From NCBI GenBank assembly GCA_047967505.1, contig CM106540.1: a DNA stretch of 64,000 bases. One strand, given 5' to 3'. Source of the stretch: Dipteris shenzhenensis (taxonomy: Eukaryota; Polypodiophyta; Polypodiopsida; Gleicheniales). The notes beneath the pieces were generated by a model that did not search any database, was not told the origin of the DNA, and saw only the letters and a list, made by a program, of their open reading frames with translations. A program made the position numbers and the translations under genes. How positions within the stretch are numbered: position 1 is the stretch's first letter; the number at the start of each line of letters is the position of its first letter. This document shows, piece after piece, positions 10,860 to 22,652 of this stretch.

Positions 10860-11360
10860 ACCCCCCAAATCCATAGCCCATCGACCCCTCTGAATCCCAG
10901 AGTACACCCTCAAGGCCGAGCACCTTCATGTCGAGGTGACAGGGAAGGCAGTCTGCAACGGGTCCAAGGCCTGTCAGAGCTAGGGAGGCTTGTACCTATG
11001 GCTCCTTGAGGGATTGGTACGCGGCCGCATTTTGGTAGTGGAGGGTGTAATCATGCCCCTCATAGGCATATCCGGAGTGGATTGCACAGTCGTTGAGTTG
11101 TTGCAGATAGGCTTCTCCGAGTGGCGAGTGCACTTGGGACCTCAGAACCTTGTACTCCCCCTGCATTGGAGCTGGGGTACGCTTTTTGGATGTCTTTGAG
11201 GGGGTGGTCACAGCCGTTGCGTTGGGATTTCCTCCTCCGTTTGCAGTTCCTCTGCTAGAATGTCAGAGGACATTCGGGTTGTCCTTCGTATCCACCTCCA
11301 TTATTAACATGCTCACTATTGGTGCATGCTCATCTTGATCACATCCCTTTTGAAGCATGT
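10860..11360. other. Region with one unassigned minus-strand open frame
   Basis: The only stretch that looks protein-like is on the minus strand at 11211-10996: 71 codons starting MTTPSKTSKKR, moderately hydrophilic and with mixed composition. I do not recognise it. It lies in the same orientation as the dead coding blocks at 11361-15960, so it may be a further piece of that material. Confidence 0.3.
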
Positions 11361-11770
11361 CTAATTGTTTCTTCCATAATCGGCAATCACTCTTTGGAGG
11401 CCTTCTTTTCTATTATAGAAGTAGCATGCCATGTTCATGCTCTTCATTTTCTCCCCTTGATAGGGTCTTCTTATATCTAGTTCTACTTGGTGGATGATTG
11501 CCATTTGTTCATGTTTATTGAACCAACAATCTTTGGTTATCTGGCTTGAGCAGTAGCAAATTTTACAATACCTACTCAATCGAAACTCATATAATGTGAG
11601 ACCATTTGCTCTTCCTTTCTAAGGTGCCTCTAATGCCCATATATTTTAGAATCATCTTTAGCTCCTTCTTCTCGACCTTGGTGTCTTTTTTTATCAACAC
11701 TTCATCTTCTTCTTCATCATCATTGTCCACTTCTTGAACAAGATGCATGCAAGAACAAGATGTCAACTAA
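11361..11770 (-). pseudogene. Gag-like fragment with altered zinc knuckle
   Basis: The minus strand carries an acidic then basic stretch (EEEDEVLIKKDTKVEKKELK) followed, after stops, by CKICYCSSQITKDCW. The spacing is CX2CX4(Q)X4C, which is the retroviral-type knuckle with the zinc-binding His replaced by Gln. This points to a dead gag of an LTR element. Downstream residues (WFNKHEQMAIIHQVELDIRR) are not diagnostic. Confidence is limited by the short length. Confidence 0.45.
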
Positions 11771-12612
11771 ATTGGTTTGCTTGCACTCCCACCGGTTTCT
11801 CTAGCACAAACACTTTGCATTACCCAATAGGATTGCCAAACGTTAGTGCCAAATGATGAACTAATAAAGAGAGGAAATGTATGCACATGAGTTGGAATCA
11901 ATCTCCTACTATTACTCAACTAGTATTGGCAATCAAATATAGTCAAAGTCAAGGTTGGACATGGGTTGCCTTGGTAGTAGAAACAACCCTAACTTCTAGA
12001 ACTCCAAGACCTTATATACACGAACTCCTCTTGACATTCACAGTGGTTTTGATCGATTGCATTTGTAATTGTTTGCACCTATCCATCCAAGGAGTAGATG
12101 CTAGAACATTATAAAATCCTATTGACTCCTATAGAACTAATATTGTGTAGTCTCAACGGTGACTCACGTGTCATGGGGATCTTGAAGGAATGCTGATGGA
12201 GCCTCCACTCCAAGATACTCCTTGCGAGAGCAATGCAAAGCACAAGCCATCTGCAAGTGTCACTCAAGCGGCTCCCATATTTTTGCAATGTGTTTCCACG
12301 AGAGAAAGAGGGAAAGGAGAGAAGGGAGAAGAGAGGGAGAAGGGGAGGAGAAGAGGAGAGTGAAGGGATATGGAGTGGCAAACACAAAGGCACTACAAAG
12401 GAAACAAGAGAACACCCAAGAATACTCTTGGAAGAGAAGAGGGAGCTTGTATTCCAAACCTGGCATCCAACAATGAAGACCAAAGTCAACCATTTGGCCT
12501 TTTATACAAGTCACCTTTTGAAGGGAGGGCCAACCCTTTTCCTTATACCACTCTCTCTCATATCTCTTTTGTTACAACCTCTTGGGCCCATATGGCACCA
12601 ATGGGTCTTGTG
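11771..12612. other. No supported gene; purine-rich tract at 12296-12366
   Basis: About 70 bp at 12296-12366 is almost pure A and G on the plus strand (gagagaaagagggaaaggag and similar). The remainder contains only short open frames without recognisable domains. Confidence 0.4.
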
Positions 12613-15600
12613 TTATCCCATATATGAGATCCAAATGGCTCTTGTGTTATCCTTGCCAATTTGGATGATCCCGACGCCTACCTCTATCTTAAGTAATTTG
12701 AGGCTCAAAACCCACAAGACAAGAATGATGTTGAGCCATTTGCGGCTAAAACCCATCCGGCCAGATCCGTCACTGTGCTCCATGGCTATGGTGGCTATTA
12801 ACATGCCTCCCTTCTTGTTGTTGAGCCACCCTCGAATCAACAACCCCGCTGGAGTAGGTGGGTGGAGAGGGCTGTCTGAAGGACTACATAGTGGTCCAAC
12901 TAGCAGGAGATGATCCACGTGAAGTACGAGAACGAAACTTCCAAAAGCGGGTGGCATGCATGTCCTTGAAGGTGCGAATGTGGTGGCCATGGAGGTTGCG
13001 GACTTAAAGGTAGAGGCGGAGGTCCTAGAGCTAAGAGGAGCCGATCTTGAGGTTGAAGACAATCTGGTTGTTGAGATTATGGAGCTTGTCATCAATGGGC
13101 CGACTGTGGGCGGGGAGATCATGGAGGAGAAAGAGGATGAGGTGATTGAAGTGGACCGCTGCAACCACCGCGGGGTCTGGAACAGAGCCATAGGTGTCGT
13201 TGAATGACTGGAGGCGAAAGAAAAATCCCTCCTGAGTCGTTTCCTTGGGAAAATTGTACTTTGGGAAGTTGTAAAGAATATTTGGGTCCTTTCATTGGAG
13301 TTCCTAGAAGTGGGCCCAGGTCCATCGTCGTTCCATGGGCATTTATAGGGGGTGGATCCGCCGGTTGACGTGTGCGCTGTGATAGTAGCGCCAAAATTGC
13401 TCCTTCAAAAAAGGGTTGAAGGACTATAGATCGGGTTGCCATTGGACATCTTTGGGTGGGGATGAGGGGAGTGCTGGAGGGACATCGTCGCTCGTCATCC
13501 ATGGGCATAGGTTCCTCAGCAGTATTTGCAGGGTGACGGATCGATGGGCATAGGTTCAAAATTCATCGGCTTCAAGAGTGTGTTGAGCGCCTCATCGAGA
13601 AGGTCAACAGGAGCATTGGAGTAGATGGGACTGGGAGGTCCCATGTTGTGCAAAGCTTGTGTTGGAGGCGGTGGAGGAGTACTCTGGGAGGTTTGTGCGG
13701 GGTAGAGGGGGCGAGACGGGATTGGTGGGTTGGGCAGGATCTGTAGGAGGTGGCTGCGGAATTTCAGCGAGGGGACAGTGGAGTTGAAGATAGCTATGGT
13801 TTCCTGGCCTTCCTCGGTGACATCTTTGGGATAAGCTACATGAATAATTTCAAAATTATTGACCAGGGACTCGCGGGAGTCCTGGAGAGCCTCTAGCACC
13901 CAGCTATACAAAATGATTATTCCGAGGGGATGGTAGGTGGTGGAGCGGTATGCAACTAGGTGCCCTTGCATTTGGACGGTGGAGGCCCGGCCATAGGTCT
14001 ACATCCAGTTGATGTCAGCTTGGAGGCTGTCGGCAATGCAAACCCATGGGCTGAGTTCATTGGGCTTCGCTAGTTGTATCACTTCATCCTGTGGTGGATA
14101 ATTTGTGGACTATGTGATGACCCAACACTATGCCTGGAAGTTTAGCAGGATGGGGTGAGCAACGAGGGTCTGAAGATCGAAAGGACAGAGGAGGGAGAGA
14201 ATGGCGGGCTGAAAGTCAAGGGAGAAATAAGACATGGCAAGGATGGCACGATAGTCATCGAGATTGCGGCGGCGGAGGATGGTTTGGAGTGCATTGGGCG
14301 GCAGAGGGGCGGTGAGGTCTATGTGGAAAATCAAGTTCTATGCATGGAGTGCATCGAAGTGCCTTTGGAGTGTTTGGGGGACAGTGCATGGGGCAAGAGT
14401 GTAAATGGCGAGTTGTGCGGAGACCTCCCAGTACCTTTAGAACTCCTGCTGCTCCCTGTCTTCCAATGTCGATTCCCCTGGGAGGCCAGAGGTGCACAGG
14501 CTCTCATTCTCTGCCTACATGGTGATGGTGAGAGTGCGCTCCTGTGTTAGGAAATTTTGGAGGGTTTGGATCTATCTGTCAGACCCCTCCCTGAGTCTAG
14601 CTTGCTGTTCCTCTGCTTGCGCCCTGCGTTTCGTGGCATGAAGGCTGGATTCTGCCTTTTCCAATTGGTCCATGAGGGTTTGGACCGTGGATTCATTGGC
14701 AAAAATCTCATCCTTGAGCTTGGTGAGGGAGACTTCTAGCTCTTCGGCCTTGGCCTGATATTCCTCCGCTCTGTCGAGGGCGGTTTGTCCGGTAGCTTGT
14801 GCGCGACCATAAGCGTGTGGCTGTTGCGCGTGATGAGCTGTGCTTGGAGGAGAGAGGATGACAGCTGGGAGGCGTGCTCTTTCCTCCTATGCAAAATTGT
14901 TCATGCCACTTGTGGGAGTTGGGCCATCACATCCAGCATAGCTGGAGCTCCATCTGTGTGAGAGCTGCTCGGCTAACATGGTGTTGTAGCCACCCGAGGT
15001 CTAGTATTGGGGTGCGCTACAATATTGGAGGGCTTCTATGAGCCCGGCCCATGGGGACGAAGAGGTTCCAGTGATGAAGGAGGCGGTCTCTTGTGGTTGG
15101 GCGGAAGTTGAGGCCAAGACTTGGGGAGTAGAGGGGGTGGGCTGAGTGCTTTGGGCTCTAGGGTGTAGGCCAATGTGTACGGTATCGTCCCCAGGGAAGT
15201 CTTTGATGTTGGGTGGCGGCCTTGCCCTTAGAGAGTGGAGTGGAATGCTGGAGACGATGCTACCTTCTTAGGAATTCCCACACACCTAGTGGTCCTCGTA
15301 TTGGGCGCACAACTGGCTGTCAAGGGGTGGTTGAGCGAGATGGCTGGAGGGGGTGGCACTCAAATCTATCCTTGGTCATTTGGGTACAGCCACACTGTCT
15401 CCTCTTCTTTTGCTAGAACCAGTCCTGAGGCTACTTTGTCAACCAGCCCATATCCAATTGGCAGTTGCTACAGAATATGGTAGAGCACAATATAGCATGG
15501 GGTTGCCTAGGACCTCGCCGTGAGTCTTGAGGTCTTCTTGCATCTAGGTGCAAAAGTAGTCCGCCCAGTTGTTGGTCACCTGTGGTGCTGCCAATCTTGC

Positions 15601-15960
15601 AAGGATGCTGGGCATGATTGATTGGTGGTGGTCCGTATGCTTGACCTGGGTCAGGCACCACTGGAGCACTCGTGCTGATTTCTCCAGCTCCGGCTTGGTG
15701 AGTTCATAGAAGTGGATGCGGCCCTTACTCTTCTTCTGGTCATAGTTGTAGATTTTGTTGAGGGCCTTGTGCAGTTTTTTCTTATGGGAGTACTTTTTTG
15801 CAATGATGGGGAGGCCGAAGGCAGCATGCACCACGTCCACATCGAGGTGGTAGAAGTGGGGGGTGCCTGTTGCATCGCGGAGGATGCCGATGTTGGTGTT
15901 CGAGTTGTAAGCCTGGAGGAATTCCCATCATAAGCTCAGAAGGAGCAACCCAGACGAGCC
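12613..15960 (-). pseudogene. Long dead coding sequence with coiled coil, family unknown
   Basis: On the minus strand one reading frame (codon starts at coordinates divisible by three) stays protein-like from about 15840 to 13516 and again at 13191-12613, broken mainly by single stop codons. In order: a folded-looking N-terminal part (LDVDVVHAAFGLPIIAKKYS, IHFYELTKPELEKSARVLQW, LARLAAPQVTNNWADYF); a Ser/Pro-rich stretch; a heptad-like coiled coil (about 14790-14560: AEEYQAKAEELEVSLTKL, LMDQLEKAESSLHATKRRAQ); a block with FHIDLTAPLPPNAL and LDDYRAILAMSYFSL; then LVAYRSTTYHPLGIIILYSW and a Pro-rich tail. The stops I could read are mostly TAG, with some TAA and TGA. A gag-like protein of a retroelement is my best guess from context, but I see no zinc knuckle or polymerase. 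A decayed host gene is not excluded. Confidence 0.55.
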
Positions 15961-16650
15961 CGAAGAAGGTGATGGAGGGAGGGTTCCATTGGAAAGAAGA
16001 AAATAAAATTGTGAAGAAAGTGAGACTTGCTCTCAAGAAAAAGAACTTCTCATCGAAGTAGGGGAGTCATTAGGTCAACAACCAATAAATGATCAACTGA
16101 TGGGACAGAAGGAATGGATGAAGGAGGGCAACAAACCTAAGAGCGAGGACAAATCTGAAGGACCAGTGGAAGAGAAATAGATCATGGGAGCCTGGGATTA
16201 CAGGAACTAAACATGATGATATCCATTGGTGAGCTAATGCAGCTTGCTCTCCACTATGTGAAATTATTTCAAAGTCTAGTCATCAACAATGACTTGTAGC
16301 CGCATCCCTCATGACAAGGTTTGAGGTGATAAAAATGATGATCTGGGATGAATAGATGCCCATGATCAATGTCAACATCCAGGATATATGGTAAGGTAAG
16401 TGCTGATGATGGGGGATTAGGAGTAAACATTATCTTCGACGAAGTGCATGCTAAAGTTGAAGAGCTTGAAGCCTCTCCATTTAAATTTTGTATTGCAAAT
16501 TAGTGATTGGTGATCCATGGGTATGCTGAAGAACATCTACATCAAGATCAAATGGATCATACTCCACAATCATGTTCATCGTGGTCAGGATGCAAAGTGA
16601 AGAGGGATTCCCAATGCTATTGGGACGACCATGGTTGAAGGGTGCCAAGG
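15961..16650. other. No supported gene
   Basis: A continuation of the unknown minus-strand sequence can be imagined to about 16036 (hydrophobic LTFFTILFSSFQWNPPS in another frame). Beyond that I see nothing coding and no clear repeat. Confidence 0.3.
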
Positions 16651-16832
16651 TGAGAAAACATGCGTGCCTCAGGATCTATGGAGTGCTCTAAGGTGGATGG
16701 AACCTATGTGGAAACATGATGAAGAGAATGCTCATGACGTGTACCTCAATTCAATTAGATTCCAAGATAGATTAGCTTGGACTCATAAACAGAATCTCGA
16801 GTGAATGTGCATTTCTTCTATTCAACAATACA
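16651..16832 (-). repeat. LTR (3' in element sense)
   Basis: Left copy of the 182-bp terminal repeat. Similarity with the right copy continues five bases further (tgata) and then stops. The polypurine tract expected beside it is weak (complement of cgatccacatcctcaca). Confidence 0.75.
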
Positions 16833-16951
16833 TGATATCGATCCACATCCTCACATCATGTAGTCCACATCCTAGGGTGGCTACTTTAATACATTCCTAT
16901 ACCATAACTTAGCCTCTAATTATGTGCTCATGGCAACATATCTCAACACCT

Positions 16952-17120
16952 CCCCTTGGTGCCATGATCCATTGGCTACCGTAAGGTGGTCAGATGTGAG
17001 TTTACATTCCATCACCTCCCCTTAGTGCATACCGTGCTACATAAGGTGGTCAAGTGTGGGTATTACAAGATCAAATCCTCCCCTGGGTGCTTACATGGCT
17101 ACTCTCAGGTGGTCAGGCTT
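16952..17120. repeat. Three degenerate tandem motifs of about 55-65 bp
   Basis: Inside the compact LTR element, the pattern cctccccttggtgc ... ggctaccgtaaggtggtcag recurs three times with variation (from about 16952, 17011 and 17078). Confidence 0.65.
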
Positions 17121-18906
17121 GATTTACAAACACGTGGGCTGAAGGTGGCAAGGTTTTTGGTTCTCAATACATGTTGTCGATGGCGTTCTCTTCTTTGCTT
17201 GATGTAGATTGATGCATGATGCTTTTTCTTCCATGTGCCTTAATGCTTTATGTGTGGATGCCATGTTCTGTGCTATGGTCATCTCATGCACTTGTGCTTC
17301 CAGCATGCTTTTTGCATTCATGCATTGCTTTAGCATTTGTTTGCAAAGGTCTTACCATGAGCTTCGTTTTGCTTCAATGGCAGTGTCTAATCAATGATTT
17401 TGACTTAACAAGCACGTAGAGTTTAAAAAGACGATCACTTTTCCTTTTTGGAGTGTGTGCAAATTCCTCCTAGATTGCGAGTTATGGCTTGTCAAAGTTT
17501 TGATCAAGAAGAGGGGCAATCGATGATGTGGCAGAGGCTGTTCACATGCAGCTTGCAACATTGTGCTTGGGTGGCACTATGTGCTAGCTTGCCACATGTC
17601 ACTTTATAGACTAACCCAAGTGTAGTTGACTAATCCAATCTTATCTGAGTTAACCTCCTATGTGCCACGTGTTAATTTGTTGACCAATGAGCAGACTATG
17701 GTGACGTTAGCTAACCCTACATGCCACGTGTCAAGTAAGGAAACCTTTGAGGCAAGGCGACACTGAAGAGGTGACGAGTGTTCTCAACACTCGGCCTCCA
17801 TCGCCCTCTCACCTCTGCACGGTGGGTTATTGCATAATGATGATGCGTCGCATCTGATGCTGAGAAGGCCGACTGGTTGTTGATAAGGCATAGCTTGGTT
17901 GGTGTTGGCGCAGTTCGTTGTTGATCATGGTGGAGTTGGAGCCCATGGAGAAGCACTATCGGCTGTTTTGAGGACTGAACAAGAGATTCTCTCAGGATGG
18001 AAGAGTTTCTTAGCGCCATGACAGATGTTGGGGACACTTTCTCCTTCATTATCGATGGAGCGCAAGCATTGGATGCTCGGCATCATGATGGCCAAGAAAG
18101 AGTAGATGCAAAGCACCGAGAAGCAGCAGATTTGAACTTGAAGTCTTGAAGGGAAGATTCGTGATTTTTCAGCTATGGCGTGACACCGTGATTCTATGCA
18201 GGTTGAATTTATCGAGTAGAGATTGGACTCATTCGAATATCAGCTATGGCATACGCTTCCGTGCGGTAATTCTTCCTTACAGCTCAAGCCATGATTTCGA
18301 GCTGTGAGAATGCAGATGAGTGCATGGTGCTGGTCAACGAGGCCTTGTACGACATTTGCTTCTGCAGATCTCCAACATTTGGAGATCTGAACCACCTTAT
18401 TTCAAAAACCATGACTGGAGTCACATGCGGTTTAAGATTCCTTGGGCAATTGAACTCCAACCTGGGTAAACTGGTCGTCAATCTGATTCCCTTTCCAAGA
18501 CTCCCCTTCTTTATGGTGGGTTTCACTCCTCTCACTTCAAGAGGATCACAGCAGTACCGAGAATCCTCTCAGGCAATTGATCTCTCATCCATCCGTTAAT
18601 CCAATCTCTTTGCACGGGCAGCCAATCAATCTGATGTCGATGTTGATTAGCGTCTCAATCTCAATTTCTCAGACTCTCATATCACTCGAGTTTTAGAGAG
18701 AAATCATTATGTCTACCTAGAACCGTAGACTTTAGCCGATCGTAACCGATGTCAATCTCTCTTTTTTTCTCTCTAAGAAGGAATGTTAATGAAACCTCAA
18801 AAGAACTCTCAAGATCTAAAACTAATCTTACATTTTGAAACTCATCTAGGAATGGGAGCAATCCTAGTGAACTACTATTGAGCTAAACTAGGAGAGCTAA
18901 GCTTAT

Positions 18907-18918
18907 GCTCTGATACCA
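18907..18918 (-). other. Primer binding site, initiator tRNA-Met type
   Basis: The plus strand reads gctctgatacca, the exact complement of TGGTATCAGAGC, the usual tRNA-iMet priming site of plant LTR elements. It directly touches the LTR start at 18919. Confidence 0.85.
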
Positions 18919-19100
18919 TGAGAAAACATGCATGCCTCAGGATCTACAGAGTGCTCTAAGGTGGATGGAACCTATGTGGAAACATGATGAAGAGAATGCT
19001 CATGACATGTACCTCAAGTCAATTAGGTTCCAAGATAGATTAGCTTGGATTCATAAACAGAATCTTGAGTGAATGTGCATTTCTTCTATTCAACAATACA
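18919..19100 (-). repeat. LTR (5' in element sense)
   Basis: Right copy of the 182-bp terminal repeat, adjacent to the primer binding site. The boundary on its outer side is set only by loss of similarity to the left copy. Confidence 0.75.
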
Positions 19101-20990
19101 TGATAGGCTTCTTACAATGCATGCGTGTGTGTGTACATTATAGATCTACATGCATGCAGGCATGTACATCATATAAATTAGAACACTTTAGACACACTAT
19201 CTTCCTAATGATGTACTTTTTACCTCTTACAAGATATTATTTTGTATATAGTGTTGTTTAAGCCTTTTGTCTTGAAATGTACACTTTCAATGTCTCAATA
19301 GTGTAGGGTAGGCATTGAATATAAAGCTATTCACATTATATTTTTATGAGTCCATCATAAAAGTGGATGTACCTAATTGCCTTTACAAATTGTTAGGAAT
19401 TGCACTAGGAGACATTAAAAGGAATGCATCAATTTCTTTGTGGAGAAGTGAGGTGGGAAATTAAAGCCTTGTTATTTGTTCCACTTTAATATATAAAATA
19501 AGGAAATGATTCTTTTGTATTCACTAAAGTAATATTGTCATGACAATATAAACAATGTATGGGACAACATTCTTCATATAATCAATGGAGGAGATGAGTT
19601 TGAAAATGACATGAGCGATTTTGTCACAACTTGAAGAAATGCTCATAATTCTTTGTGTCAGAGACTCTCCAACTTTGTTGTTAATGAGACATGCATATAT
19701 GCATCTTGCATTGGGCATAATGGCTTTTAGATATTCAAAAATTTGAAAGCTCATTAGCAAAATGAGGATTTGATTCAAAAAAGTCATGAATGGAAGATCA
19801 TAAATTAAATATTTTTACAACACTCCAACGCTATGGTGCTAGTTACTTGTAAACACCAAAGATATCATCCAAAATTCATAGCATCAATTGATAGTTGTAA
19901 GGTATCTTCATCAATCTACATCATAAGACACACCAATGGCCCAAAATTAATATGAGTGAACTACATAAGCAAACAAGATATTAACATTATCTTTAATACA
20001 AAATGAAGATTAGCAAATAGAGTATCGTCATGAACTTGGACCTTTCAAGAAACACCAAAACCATGTAGACAATAAAAGTTTTGATGATTTTTTGGAACAT
20101 TAGACAATGCATGCAAATGGAGATGAATCATATTTCTTATAGATTGTATCATATTTTTGACATATTAGCAAACCATAGCTTAGTTGAGTAGAGTAAATCA
20201 ATGCATTCAACATAGCCTACTTAAGGGGACACAGCTAATTGATTTTGCCCTTCCACCTTGTAGCAACTTCATTCCATTAACAGAAGTTGCAAATGATACT
20301 ATATTTATAATGTTGTGAGCCTTGCTATTAAAGCCATTACACATGAGCATCAAAAACATATGCACAATGAGTATCAAAATGCAAATTTGGAAGCTAATGG
20401 GTTTAATGGAGTAAGGATGCATTGGGAGAGTCAAATTTTTGGGAGAAAACCAACATCTCTCGTTGCCAGTTTTTGACTAATAGACCACAAATCATCAAGA
20501 TTGATGGGAGCATGTGGACACACGCAAGAGCTAATTGCATGTGTAATGCAAAGTAGTTTGAATCACTATCGTTGCAGAACAATGTGCAGAGAAATAGGTA
20601 GAAAGAAGCATAGAAGCCACATGGTTTGGATACACACAGGAGGTATGCCTGCCCACCTAGCCAAAAAAGTGGCTCTTTGGTGCCACGTGTTGAGGTGCCA
20701 TTGGGTGCATGAAAAGCACCGAATGGATAATCTTGGGCAGATAAGACCCCCTGCCCAAGCACTTGGGTGAGGGATTTCTTCATATGAAAAAATAAATGCC
20801 CTTTAATTCACCTGCACCTGGCGGGACTCAATCGCTCGTCATGTAATTGAAAACATTATCCACCAAGGATGTGTACGCAACCTTGCTCGTCAGAAGCCGA
20901 AATGTTGAGGCTTGGGCGGGTGAGGTTTTGGTGTGTAACCACCTTGTGTTAAATTGTAGTAGTAGGTCCATGCTTGCGATGCTATTGATT
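19101..20990. other. AT-rich region, no supported gene
   Basis: Only short open frames with many stops in all six frames. The minus strand has a few protein-like scraps (19787-19524, 20783-20403) that I cannot assign to a family. A run of tg/ca repeats of about a dozen bases lies at 19124-19135. Confidence 0.3.
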
Positions 20991-20993
20991 TAA

Positions 20994-21017
20994 TTTAGGG
21001 TTTAAGGTTTAGGGTTT
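20994..21017 (+). repeat. Short telomere-like tract
   Basis: TTTAGGG TTTAAGG TTTAGGG TTT: two perfect plant telomere units around one single-base variant. It sits about 1.6 kb upstream of the start codon of the SANT-domain gene. It may be a telo-box-like promoter element or a chance interstitial repeat. Confidence 0.6.
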
Positions 21018-21873
21018 CGCGTAGGTTGCAATTTGGATAGGTTCTAACTAGTAAACTAGAGTGCATTCTTTGGGTAGGTGGAAATGTAGAAATGAGCCGG
21101 GTGATGCTAGGTAGATTCCCATTAGGTTGGGTTCAGATGGGGTGGTATTAGCGAAACCCTTCTTTTGGGAGGACGATTGTCGCTATATGATGTGGCATAA
21201 AAATCTAGCCATGCACGTTTCACGGCTCTATATGTGGGTCCTCGCAAAGGTGATTGACCACGTAGGTTCAAATCCTGATTTTTGGAGGCGGTCAGATTTT
21301 GTAATTGGTTAGAGGTATATGTACTGGTGCTTTGGTAGGAATGTTCCTTCAATCAGGCATGTCCTGGGTCGAACATCATTGTGCGAAGTTGGGGGGTGTG
21401 TGTGTGTGTGAAAATTGCAATGCCCCATTGTTGCATGGATGCCTATTGCTCCATTTGAAACAAACCTTATCTGACAAGACAAGACAAGATAGACAACTGG
21501 AAGAGAAATATTAGGTGTCATTTGAAGCTTGGGAAAGCCTTAGGTGAGCTAGGCTAACCGTGGTTGGGTGGGGCGACCGGATGGACACCGGCACGTGTCG
21601 GCGGCCCAGTCTTCGTCGTCGTCTTCTTCTTAGGGTATCTTGTTCTACGCTCATTTTTCAATTGTTGTTGTTCGTTGTCTGTCGTTTGCTTTGTTTTTGG
21701 GATTTTGCTCACAAAGCTGCTGTGCTCCATCGCCAAACACCGCCAAGCTCCATCGACTAAACTCAGCTCTCACCATCGCCAGGTTCTGCCGCTTTTCTCA
21801 CCTCCCCCTTTGTGCGCAACCTTGTTTGGTAGAGGCCAAAATCGCGTAGCAGGACGAGTCCGAAGGGCAAAGG

Positions 21874-21878
<5 letters not shown>

Positions 21879-21918
<40 letters not shown>
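21879..21918. repeat. (GA)n microsatellite in 5' leader region
   Basis: About 20 GA units, followed by gcgagcgagcgagcgaga. GA repeats near plant starts can bind BBR/BPC factors; that role here is inference. Confidence 0.9.
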
Positions 21919-21923
<5 letters not shown>

Positions 21924-22017
21924 CAAGAAATCAAGCGAGCGAGCGAGCGAGAGACAGAGAGAGGTACTTGTTCGATCTTCAGGTTGCCGAAATGCTGCTC
22001 AGAGAACTAAGGATTTG

Positions 22018-22095
22018 ACAGAAAGCATCTATACTTTGAGAACGCCGGTACTGGCTTCCGAAACTGCTGCACAGAAAGCATCTATACTTTGAGAA
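22018..22095. repeat. 25-bp direct repeat in 5' leader
   Basis: acagaaagcatctatacttt plus gagaa occurs exactly twice, at 22018-22042 and 22071-22095. Confidence 0.9.
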
Positions 22096-22652
22096 GAACC
22101 GCTCTCACAACCCTAGCCTTGGCTTCATCCTTTTGTTGCTTGCACAGGAATTCCATCTCCCATATGCTCCTTGTTAGGGTTCTCTCTTCTTCTGCTTTCT
22201 TTCCTCCTCCCCTACCTATGTCATCGCCTTCCCCTCCCCCTTGTCTTCTTCTTCCCCTCCATTTTCCTCTTCCCGTGTCGTCTTCTTCTGCTTCAGCTCC
22301 TTCTCCTTATTCCTTTACAGGCCTCCGCAAAATCGCTACCACTCGTCCCCTTCCCGATTAGGAGGAACTGCTCCTTTACTCCCATTCGGGAGAGCTGGCC
22401 TGTGTAACGGAACAGGTTGTGTAAAGGAAAGGTTGGGCAGGCGGGCGCGCGGACGAGGAAAGATACAAAACTATTCTCCTCGGCAACTTTTCCGTAACTA
22501 TGTGCACTATTAGGGTTCTTTCTTTGTCCCCTCTCCCGCGACTGTACAGGTTCAATGGCAGGAACCTGTTAAGGTAGACGCAGATGTACAACTCTGGTGC
22601 AGGTGATGTCCGATCTACAGCTTTTTCCTATGCTCGGGATACTTTGTCTTCT

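Larger units (their letters stand above)
16651..19100 (-). mobile_element. Compact LTR retroelement without recognisable gag-pol
   Basis: Two direct repeats of 182 bp (16651-16832 and 18919-19100) start TGAGAAAACATG and end CAACAATACA, giving the TG...CA ends of LTRs. I count about eight differences by eye, roughly 96% identity. A perfect complement of TGGTATCAGAGC abuts the inner edge of the right repeat, which sets the element on the minus strand. The interior of about 2.07 kb shows no gag, protease, integrase or RT motif. This fits a non-autonomous element of the TRIM/LARD kind, or an internally deleted one. I could not find matching target-site duplications: the outer bases are caagg and tgata. 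Confidence 0.75.
21519..22652 (+). promoter_or_regulatory. Probable promoter and 5' leader of the SANT-domain gene
   Basis: This stretch precedes the chosen start codon. It contains an uninterrupted GA repeat (21879-21918), several short upstream open frames and CT-rich stretches (about 22180-22330) typical of plant leaders. A 5' UTR intron is possible. The transcription start cannot be fixed from sequence alone. Confidence 0.4.

Noticed and set aside
16646-19105. Target-site duplication for the compact LTR element
   Set aside because: Outer flanks (caagg and tgata) do not match; tgata occurs after both LTR copies and may belong to the repeat.
19524-20450. Possible minus-strand gene (PPR-like or Copia-like scraps)
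   Set aside because: Peptides are short, frames are broken and no motif could be matched with confidence.
21240-21280. tRNA gene or SINE, because of ggttcaaatcc at about 21264
   Set aside because: It matches a B box, but I find no convincing A box, no cloverleaf and no tail.
22584-22652. Earlier in-frame ATG for the corepressor
   Set aside because: The family N-terminus starts at the ATG at 22653; the extra 23 residues are not conserved.
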